A stretch of 64,000 nt of DNA. It comes from Sphingobium nicotianae (GTDB lineage: Bacteria > Pseudomonadota > Alphaproteobacteria > Sphingomonadales > Sphingomonadaceae). The notes under the pieces are model-generated. The model ran no database searches, had not been told where the DNA came from, and saw only the letters and a list, made by a program, of their open reading frames with translations. This document shows, piece after piece, positions 16,371 to 23,875 of the stretch (the first letter of the stretch is position 1; the number at the start of each line of letters is the position of its first letter). Location: the NCBI RefSeq assembly GCF_018603885.1, contig NZ_JAHGAW010000006.1, forward strand, positions 62,001 to 126,000, given 5' to 3'. The translations under genes were made by a program, and so were the position numbers.

Positions 16371-16468
16371 TCATTCCCGCGAACGCGGGAATCCAGAATG
16401 GCGAGGCCCGGCTTATCCGCTCTTGGATTAGCTTCGCTGAACTTCGTTTCCCGCGTTCGCGGGAATGA
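16371..16468. repeat. palindromic intergenic repeat, family C
   Basis: Perfect 20-base inverted ends: TCATTCCCGCGAACGCGGGA (16371-16390) and its complement at 16449-16468. Each end is itself a small hairpin (TCCCGC/GCGGGA). It lies between the LLM promoter and the end of the methyltransferase gene. Confidence 0.85.
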
Positions 16469-16515
16469 CGGGGAAGGTTCAGGTGGAATGACGGGAAAGG
16501 CGCGGGGCCAGCCAG

Positions 16516-17508
16516 TCAGACGGCGCGTGCCTCGATCGCCCAGCAGCCGTCGGCGAGCGGCTTGACCGCTTCGACCGCGAAGCCCGCTTCGCCGAGCATA
16601 TCGCGGAATTCCGCCTCGGTGCGTTCCTTGCCGCTGATCGGCATCATGACGAGATCGGCGCGGACGACGGCCTCGTCCTGGGCGCCGACGCGCTCGGGCA
16701 GGATGCGCTCGAGGAGGAGGAAGGCGGCGCCCGGTGCGAGCGCGGCCCGGATATTGGCGAGGATGCGCCGGCAGTCGCCATCCGGCCAGTCGTGCAGGAT
16801 ATATTTGAGGAGGATGCAGTCGCTCCCCTCCGGCACGGCGCTGAAGAAATCGCCGCCGCGGAAGCCGGCGCGTCCGCCGAGGTCGGCCTCGTTCAGATAG
16901 CGTTCCGCACCGGCCGCGATCAGGCCGAGATCATAGACGAAGCCGCTTGCCTCGGGATTGGCGCGAAGAACTTCGATCAGCACGGCGCCATAGCCGCCGC
17001 CGACGTCGATGATGTTGCGATAGGCGGAAAAGTCGCATGCCTGCGCGAGCGCGCGGGCGATCGGCACGGACTGTTCGGCCATGGCGCGGTTGAAGATGTC
17101 GGACTGGGCGGGGTCGCTGTGGATCGCGCCGAAATTGCCGTTGCCCCAGCCGGGCTCGCCGGTGCGCAGCGTGTCGCCGAGCGTCTCCAGCGAGCGCCAG
17201 ATGCGGTCGCCCCACAGCATCGCCATGCCGCGCAGCGAGTTGCTGGCATCGGCGCGCAGCATATGGCCGGCCGGCGTCGCGACGAAGGCATCGGCCGAGA
17301 CTTGATCGCACAGCCCCAGCACGGCGATCGCGCGCAGGATGCGCAGGCAGGTGGGCGCATCGAGCCCGAGGAGCAGGGCGAGATCCTCGACGGTGCGGGG
17401 CGTCTCGTCCAGCGCGTCGAACAGGCCCGCGCGCGTGCCCTCGTAGATGGCGCGGGTGCGCCATGCGCCGGTTATGGCCTCGGTCACCTTTCTTGCGTCG
17501 GACATCAT
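16516..17508 (-). CDS. SAM-dependent O-methyltransferase (COMT/hydroxyneurosporene type)
   Basis: Cytoplasmic class I methyltransferase of 330 residues. The N-terminal winged-helix dimerisation region (residues 5-90) holds GLFDALDETPRTVEDLALLLGLDAP-like sequence. The C-terminal Rossmann domain has the SAM-binding DVGGGYG at 168-174, an acidic loop YDLGLIA, and LKYILHDWPD at 234-243, with His239 as the likely catalytic base of this family. The frame is open far upstream, but ATG 17508 follows AGGAGGAGGGA and is clearly the start. Acceptors in this family are phenols or other small hydroxylated molecules. It is divergent from an SDR gene, with a perfect operator-like palindrome between them. 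Confidence 0.88.
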   Translation of the reverse strand: MMSDARKVTEAITGAWRTRAIYEGTRAGLFDALDETPRTVEDLALLLGLDAPTCLRILRAIAVLGLCDQVSADAFVATPAGHMLRADASNSLRGMAMLWGDRIWRSLETLGDTLRTGEPGWGNGNFGAIHSDPAQSDIFNRAMAEQSVPIARALAQACDFSAYRNIIDVGGGYGAVLIEVLRANPEASGFVYDLGLIAAGAERYLNEADLGGRAGFRGGDFFSAVPEGSDCILLKYILHDWPDGDCRRILANIRAALAPGAAFLLLERILPERVGAQDEAVVRADLVMMPISGKERTEAEFRDMLGEAGFAVEAVKPLADGCWAIEARAV

Positions 17509-17583
17509 TCCCTCCTCCTGACGGCGCTTGTCGCGCATTCCTCCGCGCGCTCCTGCACCTTTTCGCTTTCGCCCGCAATTAGA

Positions 17584-17601
17584 ATTATAGATGAATATAA
17601 T
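17584..17601. promoter_or_regulatory. copy 5 of the shared 18-base palindrome
   Basis: ATTATA-GATGAA-TATAAT, perfect arms, in the divergent region between the methyltransferase (start 17508) and the SDR (start 17671). It is the best match to the consensus ATTNTA-N6-TANAAT. Confidence 0.5.
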
Positions 17602-17670
17602 ATGACGATTTCGGTGGATTCGCGGCGCATTTGCAGGAAGACCTCGCCGCAACAAATTAGGGAGAGAGAC

Positions 17671-18402
17671 ATGCACGATCTGTCGCGCCATACGGCGGTC
17701 ATCACCGGCGCGAGCTCCGGTATCGGCGCGGCGGTCGCGCGGGCCTTCGCGGCGGGCGGCGCGAAGCTGGTGCTGGCCGCGCGGCGGCAGGACCGGCTTG
17801 AGGCGCTGGCGCGGGAGCTGGAGGGCGAAGGCGGTGAGCTGATGATCCGCCCGACCGACGTGACGTCCGAGGACGACGTCGTCGGCCTGTTCGCGGCGGC
17901 GGAGGCTTTTTCGCCGGTCACTCTGCTGGTCGCCAATGCCGGGGTGGTCAGTCACATGCCGACGGCGGACTGCACCATGGCGCACTGGAACGAGGTGATC
18001 GGCGTCAATCTGACTGCGGCCTTCCTGTGCGGCCGCGAGGCTTTCCGGGCGATGAAACCGCGTGGGCGGGGTCGGATCATCAATATCGGGAGTTTATCGG
18101 CGCAGATGCCGCGCGAGAACACGATCGCCTACACCGCCAGCAAATATGGCCTGGAAGGCATCACGCGCTCGCTGGCGCTGGACGGGCGCGCCCATGGCAT
18201 CACGGCCTCGATCATCCACCCCGGCTCGACGATCACCGAGCTGATGGGCGAACAGACCAACACGAGGCCGCCATCCGACAAGACAATGGAAGCGACGCAT
18301 GTCGCCAACCTGATCGCGATGATGGCGGCGGTCCCCGACGAGGTGAATCTGCTGACCGCGACGATGCTGCCGATCGCACAGCCCTATCTCGGCCGGGGCT
18401 GA
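17671..18402 (+). CDS. short-chain dehydrogenase/reductase
   Basis: Classical SDR of 243 residues. The cofactor motif is TGASSGIG near residues 12-19, with LAARRQDRLEAL after beta-2, where the Arg residues suggest NADP(H). NAGVV, NIGSLSAQ with the catalytic Ser, and YTASKYG with Tyr/Lys complete the active site. The ATG at 17671 has GGGAGAGAGAC upstream; the frame upstream of it belongs to other sequence. It is divergent from the O-methyltransferase and shares its regulatory palindrome. The substrate is unknown. Confidence 0.9.
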   Translation: MHDLSRHTAVITGASSGIGAAVARAFAAGGAKLVLAARRQDRLEALARELEGEGGELMIRPTDVTSEDDVVGLFAAAEAFSPVTLLVANAGVVSHMPTADCTMAHWNEVIGVNLTAAFLCGREAFRAMKPRGRGRIINIGSLSAQMPRENTIAYTASKYGLEGITRSLALDGRAHGITASIIHPGSTITELMGEQTNTRPPSDKTMEATHVANLIAMMAAVPDEVNLLTATMLPIAQPYLGRG

Positions 18403-18416
18403 GTATGCGGCGGCGC

Positions 18417-18445
18417 TTGACGGCGCTACAAATGTAGCGTAGTGC
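18417..18445 (+). promoter_or_regulatory. candidate promoter of the blaI-like operon
   Basis: TTGACG (18417-18422) and TAGTGC (18440-18445), 17-base spacer. The two BlaI-type operators overlap its spacer and its -10/start region, so bound repressor would block it. The -10 match is poor. Confidence 0.45.
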
Positions 18446-18457
18446 TACAAATGTAGC
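18425..18457. promoter_or_regulatory. two BlaI/MecI-type operators
   Basis: Two identical copies of GCTACAAATGTAGC (18425-18438 and 18444-18457), each a 6-base palindrome around AA, 19 bases start to start. The TACA-N2-TGTA core is the known binding site type of BlaI/MecI/CopY repressors. They lie just upstream of the blaI-like gene. Confidence 0.8.
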
Positions 18458-18472
18458 GATGAAAGGTTCGCC

Positions 18473-18856
18473 ATGCTCAAGAAACTGCCGCCCCGTGAAC
18501 GCGAGATCGTCGACCTGCTCTATGAGCGGGGCGAGCTGGCCGTGTCCGAGATTTGCGACGCCCTGCCGGTGGCGCTCAGCGGCTCGGCGGTGCGCGCGAT
18601 GCTCAAGCGGCTGGAGGACAAGGGCTATGTAACGCGGGCCGACTCGCTGCGCGGCTTTCTCTACAGCCCGGTCGTCGCCGACAGTGATGCGCGCAAGTCC
18701 GCGCTGAGCGACGTGGTGCGGACCTTCTTCAACGGATCGGCGGCCAGCGCCGCGAGCGCATTGCTGGGCATGTCCGAGCGGATCGACACAGGCGAGCTGG
18801 ACGAGCTGGAGCGAATGATCGCGCAGGCTCGCCGCGCGAAGGAGACTGGCCGATGA
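18473..18856 (+). CDS. BlaI/MecI/CopY family transcriptional repressor
   Basis: A 127-residue winged-helix repressor: LPPREREIVDLLYERGELAVSEICDALP, then SGSAVRAMLKRLEDKGYVTRADSLRGFLYSPVV, the typical HTH and wing. The C-terminal dimerisation helices (DELERMIAQARRAKETG) carry the region normally cut when the partner BlaR1 protease is activated. The gene start has AAAGG upstream. Its TGA overlaps the ATG of the blaR1-like gene. Two palindromic operators directly upstream imply autorepression. No beta-lactamase or penicillin-binding protein gene is in the window, so the controlled output is probably something else. Confidence 0.92.
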   Translation: MLKKLPPREREIVDLLYERGELAVSEICDALPVALSGSAVRAMLKRLEDKGYVTRADSLRGFLYSPVVADSDARKSALSDVVRTFFNGSAASAASALLGMSERIDTGELDELERMIAQARRAKETGR

Positions 18857-20649
18857 ACGCGCTGATCGCTCTTGCCCTCAAGTCGCTGGTGATCGGCGCC
18901 GTCACCTTGCTGCTGCTCCGCCTGGCGCGGGGACGCTCGGCGGCGGAGCGCAGCTGGGTCGCCCATGTCGGCCTGCTCGCGATGGTCGTGCTGCCCTTCG
19001 CGCCGCTGGCGATGCCGGCGCTGCAGATCGAGCTGCCTTCCGCCGTCAGCTCGGCAACGGACCCGGCATCGCCCGCGCCAGTCGCGGCTCAGGGCGCGGC
19101 GGAGCCCGCGGTGTCGACGAAGGTCGCGGCGGCGCAGCCGGCCGATACCCGGGCGAACGCGGGTCCAGTCATCGATCTCGATACGGCGTCCTTGCTCTAC
19201 TGGATCCCGACCGGCATCCTGCTCGGCATCACGCTGCTGTCGCTCATGCGGCTCTTCGCCCTGCGCGCGCGGGCGGACGTGCTCGTCGACGGCCATTGGC
19301 TGAGCGCGCTGGCCCGCGCGCAGAAGCGGATGGGCTTCAAGCATGGCACCGCGCTGCTCACCAGCGGCGATCTGCCCTCGCCGATCAGCTGGGGGCTGAT
19401 GCGCCCGGTGATCCTGCTCAATACGCGTGCGGTCGATGCCGCCGATGAGGCCGAGGCGATCATCGCGCACGAGCTGGCGCATGTCGCGCGGCTGGACTGG
19501 CTGAAGCTGTTGCTCGCCCGCGTCGCGACCGCCCTGTTCTGGTTCAATCCGATGGCCTGGATGCTGGCGCGCGAGGCGCATCAGCTGCGCGAGGAAGCGG
19601 CCGACGACACAGTGCTGGCGGCCGACATTCCCGACACGGACTATGCCCAGCTGCTGGTCGGCATCGCCCGCCACGAGTGCAAAGGCATGCTGATCGGCGC
19701 GCATGGCGTGGCGCCGTCGAAGAGCTCGCTCGCCCGCCGCGTGAAGCGCGTGCTCGACAGCGGCCTGCCGCGCGATCCGGCGGCGCGGCCGTTCCTGCTC
19801 GGCGTCTTCGTCGGCATGCTGGCGCTCGCCGCGCCACTGGCCGCGCTCACGATCGTTCCAGCCGGATCGGGCGCGACGAACGGCAAGGGCAAGAAGGTGG
19901 CCTTCGCCGACGAGGACAAAGGCTATTATCCGGCCGGCGGCGTCGCGCTGCCGCATGTCGTGCGCCAGAGTGTTGACAAGGCCGTCTCGTCGGCCGTCCA
20001 GGGCGCGCTCTCGGTGGTGCAGCCGCCGGAGCCACCGGCACCGCCGATCCCGCCGGCCGTGGCGCAGAGGATGGATGCGCGCGGCGCATGGTCGGGCATC
20101 GGCCCGCGTCCGGGCGAGGTCGGCCCGAAGCCGGGTGATGTCGGGCCGGTCACGCGCCAGCCCCGTGACGAGCATTCGGCGATCGACACGGCCATCGAGA
20201 TGCGCGCCGTCGGCGTCACGCCGGATTATGTCGCCAACATGCGGACGGCGGCGCCCAATATCGGCCGCCTCAGCAACGAGGATCTGATCGAACTGCGCGC
20301 CGTGGGGGTGACGCCGGCCTATGTCCAGGAGCTGGCGAATGCGGGCTATCGCAGTCTCGACAAGGATGCGCTGGTGCAGGCGCGGGCCATGGGTATTCGC
20401 GGCTCGTATATCGCCAGCCTCGCGGCCGAGGGCTATCCCAACCTGTCGATCGACGAGCTGGTCGAGATGAAGGCGGTCGGGGTCCGCGCCGAGGATATTC
20501 GCGCGCTGCGGCGGCAGGGCTATCCGCGCTTCACGCCTAAGCAGCTCGTCGACATGAAGGCCGTGGGCGGCAGCGACATCTCGCACGGCCGGCGAGGCCG
20601 TGGTGCCGATCCGGATCCTGATCCCGATCCCGATGACGACACTGGCTGA
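18853..20649 (+). CDS. BlaR1-like M56 metallopeptidase with C-terminal 29-residue repeats
   Basis: Membrane sensor protease of 598 residues. Hydrophobic segments lie near 5-22, 38-60, 113-133 and 314-336. The cytoplasmic zinc site is HELAH (206-210) with a downstream Glu in LREEAADD (about 247-248). After the last membrane segment the exported C-terminal part is not a penicillin-binding domain: a Pro-rich linker (390-435) is followed by tandem repeats with cores AVGVTP (452), AVGVTP (483), AMGIRG (512), AVGVRA (541) and AVGGSD (570), spaced 31, 29, 29 and 29 residues. The tail is DPDPDPDPDDD. The ATG overlaps the blaI stop as ATGA. It presumably senses an extracytoplasmic signal through the repeats and inactivates the BlaI-like repressor. 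Confidence 0.88.
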   Translation: MNALIALALKSLVIGAVTLLLLRLARGRSAAERSWVAHVGLLAMVVLPFAPLAMPALQIELPSAVSSATDPASPAPVAAQGAAEPAVSTKVAAAQPADTRANAGPVIDLDTASLLYWIPTGILLGITLLSLMRLFALRARADVLVDGHWLSALARAQKRMGFKHGTALLTSGDLPSPISWGLMRPVILLNTRAVDAADEAEAIIAHELAHVARLDWLKLLLARVATALFWFNPMAWMLAREAHQLREEAADDTVLAADIPDTDYAQLLVGIARHECKGMLIGAHGVAPSKSSLARRVKRVLDSGLPRDPAARPFLLGVFVGMLALAAPLAALTIVPAGSGATNGKGKKVAFADEDKGYYPAGGVALPHVVRQSVDKAVSSAVQGALSVVQPPEPPAPPIPPAVAQRMDARGAWSGIGPRPGEVGPKPGDVGPVTRQPRDEHSAIDTAIEMRAVGVTPDYVANMRTAAPNIGRLSNEDLIELRAVGVTPAYVQELANAGYRSLDKDALVQARAMGIRGSYIASLAAEGYPNLSIDELVEMKAVGVRAEDIRALRRQGYPRFTPKQLVDMKAVGGSDISHGRRGRGADPDPDPDPDDDTG

Positions 20650-20754
20650 GCGGCCCGCGCCGCGCTGACCGCCTGATCTTCCACTGACGCAGACTTCGCA
20701 ACGCCCACCCCGGGCGAACGGGAGCGGCTTGCCGCTCGCCACAGGAGACGTGCC

Positions 20755-21552
20755 ATGCCTCGACCCCTTGCATTCCTCATCGCCCTCGCGCTCGGCCTGA
20801 TGGCTGTCGGCTCGGCCGGCATCGCTCTGCCGCTCGACGATATCCGCTTCACCCTCGATCTTTCGCGCGATCATGCCGAGGTGCGGCTGACGCTCAACGA
20901 CGCGCGCGACAAAGGCAGGAAGGGCGATCATCACTCGTCGTCCGACTATCCTGTCTCCGACCTTGCCGGGCTCAAGCCGGACTGGGCGAGGGGCGGCCCG
21001 GTCAGCTTCGCGCTCGTCCGTGATGCCGGCCGGGTCGACTGCGCCGGCACCGCGCGCGCCGCCCATGCCGAGGGGACGTGCCGCTTCACGGCGGATCGCG
21101 GCCTCTCCGATCTTCTGGCGGCGAGCGGCATGGCCCGGCCGACCGAGGAAGAGGCTTATGCGATGACGCTGATCGGCGTGCGCCGCGCCCTGCTCGATGC
21201 GCTCATCGCCGGCCATTATCCGATGCCGGGCATCGACGATTTCATCGCGATGAGCGCGGTCGGGGTGACGCCGGACTTTCTGCGCGAGCTGGCCGCCACC
21301 GGCTATGCGCGGCTGGAACCGGAGCAGCTGATCCAGATGGCGGCGCTCAGGATCGATCCCGCCTTCATCCGCGGCTTCGAGCGGATCGGTTACAAGAATC
21401 TGCCGGTCGAAACTCTGGTCCAGCTTCGCGCGCTCGATGTCACGCCGCAGTTCGTCGAGTTGGTCAGGCGCGACAGCATGGGCGATCTCTCCATCGACCA
21501 GCTCGTCAAGCTCAAGGTCATCGGCTTCAGGCCTGCCGCCGCCGCGCACTGA
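20755..21552 (+). CDS. exported protein with five 29-residue repeats matching the BlaR1-like sensor
   Basis: A 265-residue protein with a signal peptide (MPRPLAFLIALALGLMAVGSAGIA). The N-terminal domain (25-125) has no recognised family. The C-terminal half consists of repeats with exactly 29-residue periodicity: cores LIGVRR (139-144), AVGVTP (168-173), ALRIDP (197-202), ALDVTP (226-231) and VIGFRP (255-260), separated by helices such as LRELAATGYARLEPEQLIQM. The same repeat forms the external domain of the preceding BlaR1-like protein, so the two proteins probably interact or recognise the same partner. The gap to the sensor gene is 105 bases and to the next receptor gene 41 bases, on one strand. 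No enzymatic motif is visible. Confidence 0.8.
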   Translation: MPRPLAFLIALALGLMAVGSAGIALPLDDIRFTLDLSRDHAEVRLTLNDARDKGRKGDHHSSSDYPVSDLAGLKPDWARGGPVSFALVRDAGRVDCAGTARAAHAEGTCRFTADRGLSDLLAASGMARPTEEEAYAMTLIGVRRALLDALIAGHYPMPGIDDFIAMSAVGVTPDFLRELAATGYARLEPEQLIQMAALRIDPAFIRGFERIGYKNLPVETLVQLRALDVTPQFVELVRRDSMGDLSIDQLVKLKVIGFRPAAAAH

Positions 21553-21593
21553 GCGTTAGCGGCCCTTCAATCCCGATTTGCGAAAGGTGGTTC

Positions 21594-23693
21594 ATGGCTT
21601 TCAGGCCCTTCTCCAGTCTTGCCCCGATGATCGGCGCTGCGCTGATTCCCGCCGCGGCCATCGCGCAGGCCGTGCCGGCCGCGACGGACCCGGCGGTCGT
21701 GCCGCCGCCTGCGCTCTCCGGAGGTCGTGCCAAGCGCGTCTATACGCCCGCCGATTTCACCCGCTTCGCGCCCAAGACCGCCTATGACCTGCTGGTGCAG
21801 GTGCCCGGCTTCGTGATCCGCGTGCCCGATCAGAATCGCGGGCTAGGCCAGGCATCGGAAAATGTGCTGATCAACAGCCAGCGCATCGCCAACAAGTCGG
21901 GCGGCGCGGTCGACGAGCTGCAGAAGATCAACGCCGCAAACATCGCGCGGATCGAGATCGTCGAGGCGGCGAGCCTGGGCATTGCCGGTCTTTCGGGGCA
22001 GGTCGCCAATGTCATCCTCGCGACGGAGATCAAGTCGTCCGGCCGGTTCGAGTGGAAGCCGGACTTTCGCGCGCATTATTCCGAGCCCAATTATTTCAGG
22101 GGTAGCATCAGTTACACGGGCAAGAGCGGCTGGCTGGACTATACGCTCGCGGTCAAGAACAATACCGGGCGCGGCGCGTTCGGCGGGCCGATCCTGCTCT
22201 ACGATGCCAGCGGCAAGCTGTTCGAGACGCGCGAGGAAATCTACCACGGCGAGACCGAGCAGGTCACCTTTTCGACCAAGTTCACGATCGACGGACCGGG
22301 GTCTTCGGTGGGTAATCTGACGCTCGCCTACACGCCCTACTGGGCGCCCGAGGCGCGGTGGGACAGCCGCATCCGCACCGACGGCAATGACAGCGCGCGT
22401 AGGACCGGCACCAAGCTCGACGGCTGGTATTACGACCTCAACGCCGATTACGAGTTCGCGCTCGGCCCGGGGCGGCTCAAGCTGATCGGTGTGCGCCACT
22501 TCGATCATGAGCCGATCGTCACGACGCAGGTCACCGATTTCGACAGCGGCAATCCCGCGCAGGGGACCTTGTTCGGGCGCAACTCGCGCATTTCCGAGAC
22601 GGTGCTGCGCGGCGAATATCGCTGGAAGACCGGCGCTAACGACTGGCAGCTCTCGCTCGAGCGCGCCTTCAATGCGCTGGACCAGCGCGGCTCGCTGGCC
22701 AGGCTGGCGCCGGGCGGCGCCTTCGAGCCGCAGGATTTTCCGGAAGGGACCGGCAAGGTCCAGGAACTGCGCTACGAGGGCATCGCGACGCTCAGCCGTC
22801 CGCTTGGGCCGAAGCTCGATCTGCAGATTGCCGGCGGCGGCGAGATCTCGACGCTGGAGCGGGTCGACGGCAACCTGCCGGCGCGCAACTTCTTCCGGCC
22901 CAAGGGCAGCATTGTGCTCGGCTGGCATCCGGGCGGCGGCTGGGACGCCAGCCTCAAGCTCAATCGCCGCGTCGGCCAGATCAGCTTCTATGATTTCCTC
23001 GCCCAGCCCAAGCTGGTCGACGATCGCGAGAACAGCGGCAATCCCGATCTCGTCCCGCCCCAGCAATGGGAAGTTGAGGTCGAGGTCGGCAAGGAGCTCG
23101 GCGGCTGGGGCAAGACACGGCTGCGCGTTTATCGCCATTGGGTGGAGGACATCGTCGACATTATTCCGATCGGCACGGATGGCGAGGGCGTCGGCAACCT
23201 GCCGCATGCCACCCGCTTCGGGATGGAGAGCACCGGCACCTTGCTGTTCGATCCGGTCGGCGTGAAGGGGGCCAAGCTCGACATGACGCTTGGCTTCGAG
23301 CGCACCAGCGTCAAGGATCCGCTGACCGGCGAGAACCGCGCGCTCAGCGGCACGCGCGATCATTGGGTGGAATTCAACCTGCGTCACGACATTGCCGGCA
23401 CGCCGCTCGCCTGGGGTGTCGATGCCACCAATGAGCATTACACCGCGAACTTCTATCTGAGCGAAGTCTATCGCAGCTGGGAGGGACCATGGTTCGTCAA
23501 TGTCTATGCTGAGCACAAGGCGCTGTTTGGCCTGACCGTCCGCGCGCAGATCGGCAACATCTTCAATGCCCGCCACCGCCTCGACCGCACAGTCTATGCA
23601 GGCTGGCGCGACCGCGATCCGGTCGCCTTCATCCAGCGCAACAACCAGCTGATCGGCCCGATCTTCCAGTTCACGGTGCGCGGCAACTTCTGA
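21594..23693 (+). CDS. TonB-dependent receptor-like outer-membrane protein
   Basis: Outer-membrane protein of 699 residues. A signal peptide (ending near AAAIAQA) leads into a plug domain: KTAYDLLVQVPGFVIRVPDQNRGLGQASENVLINSQRI, then IARIEIVEAASLGIAGLSGQ, where the usual GGASAAYGSDA loop is replaced by a shorter form. The remainder alternates in the beta-barrel manner and ends in a terminal Phe (FQFTVRGNF), the outer-membrane insertion signal. The ATG at 21594 has AAAGGTGG before it. It lies 41 bases after the repeat-protein gene and is probably in the blaI-blaR1 operon. It is smaller and more divergent than the other three receptors here; its ligand is unknown. Confidence 0.82.
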   Translation: MAFRPFSSLAPMIGAALIPAAAIAQAVPAATDPAVVPPPALSGGRAKRVYTPADFTRFAPKTAYDLLVQVPGFVIRVPDQNRGLGQASENVLINSQRIANKSGGAVDELQKINAANIARIEIVEAASLGIAGLSGQVANVILATEIKSSGRFEWKPDFRAHYSEPNYFRGSISYTGKSGWLDYTLAVKNNTGRGAFGGPILLYDASGKLFETREEIYHGETEQVTFSTKFTIDGPGSSVGNLTLAYTPYWAPEARWDSRIRTDGNDSARRTGTKLDGWYYDLNADYEFALGPGRLKLIGVRHFDHEPIVTTQVTDFDSGNPAQGTLFGRNSRISETVLRGEYRWKTGANDWQLSLERAFNALDQRGSLARLAPGGAFEPQDFPEGTGKVQELRYEGIATLSRPLGPKLDLQIAGGGEISTLERVDGNLPARNFFRPKGSIVLGWHPGGGWDASLKLNRRVGQISFYDFLAQPKLVDDRENSGNPDLVPPQQWEVEVEVGKELGGWGKTRLRVYRHWVEDIVDIIPIGTDGEGVGNLPHATRFGMESTGTLLFDPVGVKGAKLDMTLGFERTSVKDPLTGENRALSGTRDHWVEFNLRHDIAGTPLAWGVDATNEHYTANFYLSEVYRSWEGPWFVNVYAEHKALFGLTVRAQIGNIFNARHRLDRTVYAGWRDRDPVAFIQRNNQLIGPIFQFTVRGNF

Positions 23694-23766
23694 GCAAATC
23701 CGCACATGACGCTGCGGAAAGCGTCTTTTCGCCATGGACGGCCGCCCAATTTCCCCGCTTGCCTTT

Positions 23767-23785
23767 TAATCAGCCTGTCTTATGA
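23767..23785. promoter_or_regulatory. candidate MarR-type motif (site D)
   Basis: TAATCAGCCTGTCTTATGA upstream of the TonB receptor at 23876. It matches 14 of 19 positions of the site at 40386-40404. Related sites occur near 29834, 31524, 33484 and 40386. Confidence 0.3.
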
Positions 23786-23875
23786 ATGGCGCAATTGTCG
23801 AATGGCATTCAAAATAGTGGCATGACCACGCCGACGACAGCGATCAAAAGACGATGATCAAGAGGGGAGTGGATT

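Noticed and set aside
18425..20649. Beta-lactam resistance system
   Set aside because: Although BlaI and BlaR1 homologues are present, the sensor lacks a penicillin-binding domain and no beta-lactamase or PBP gene lies nearby.
18661..21549. Long minus-strand open frame (962 codons) opposite the blaI-blaR1-repeat genes
   Set aside because: Low-complexity Arg/His/Asp-rich translation, no ribosome site, and the plus-strand genes have motifs, overlaps and operators.
21078..21593. Upstream extension of the receptor frame at 21594 into the preceding gene
   Set aside because: The ATG at 21594 has a good ribosome site and begins at a signal peptide; the extension overlaps the exported repeat protein in another frame.
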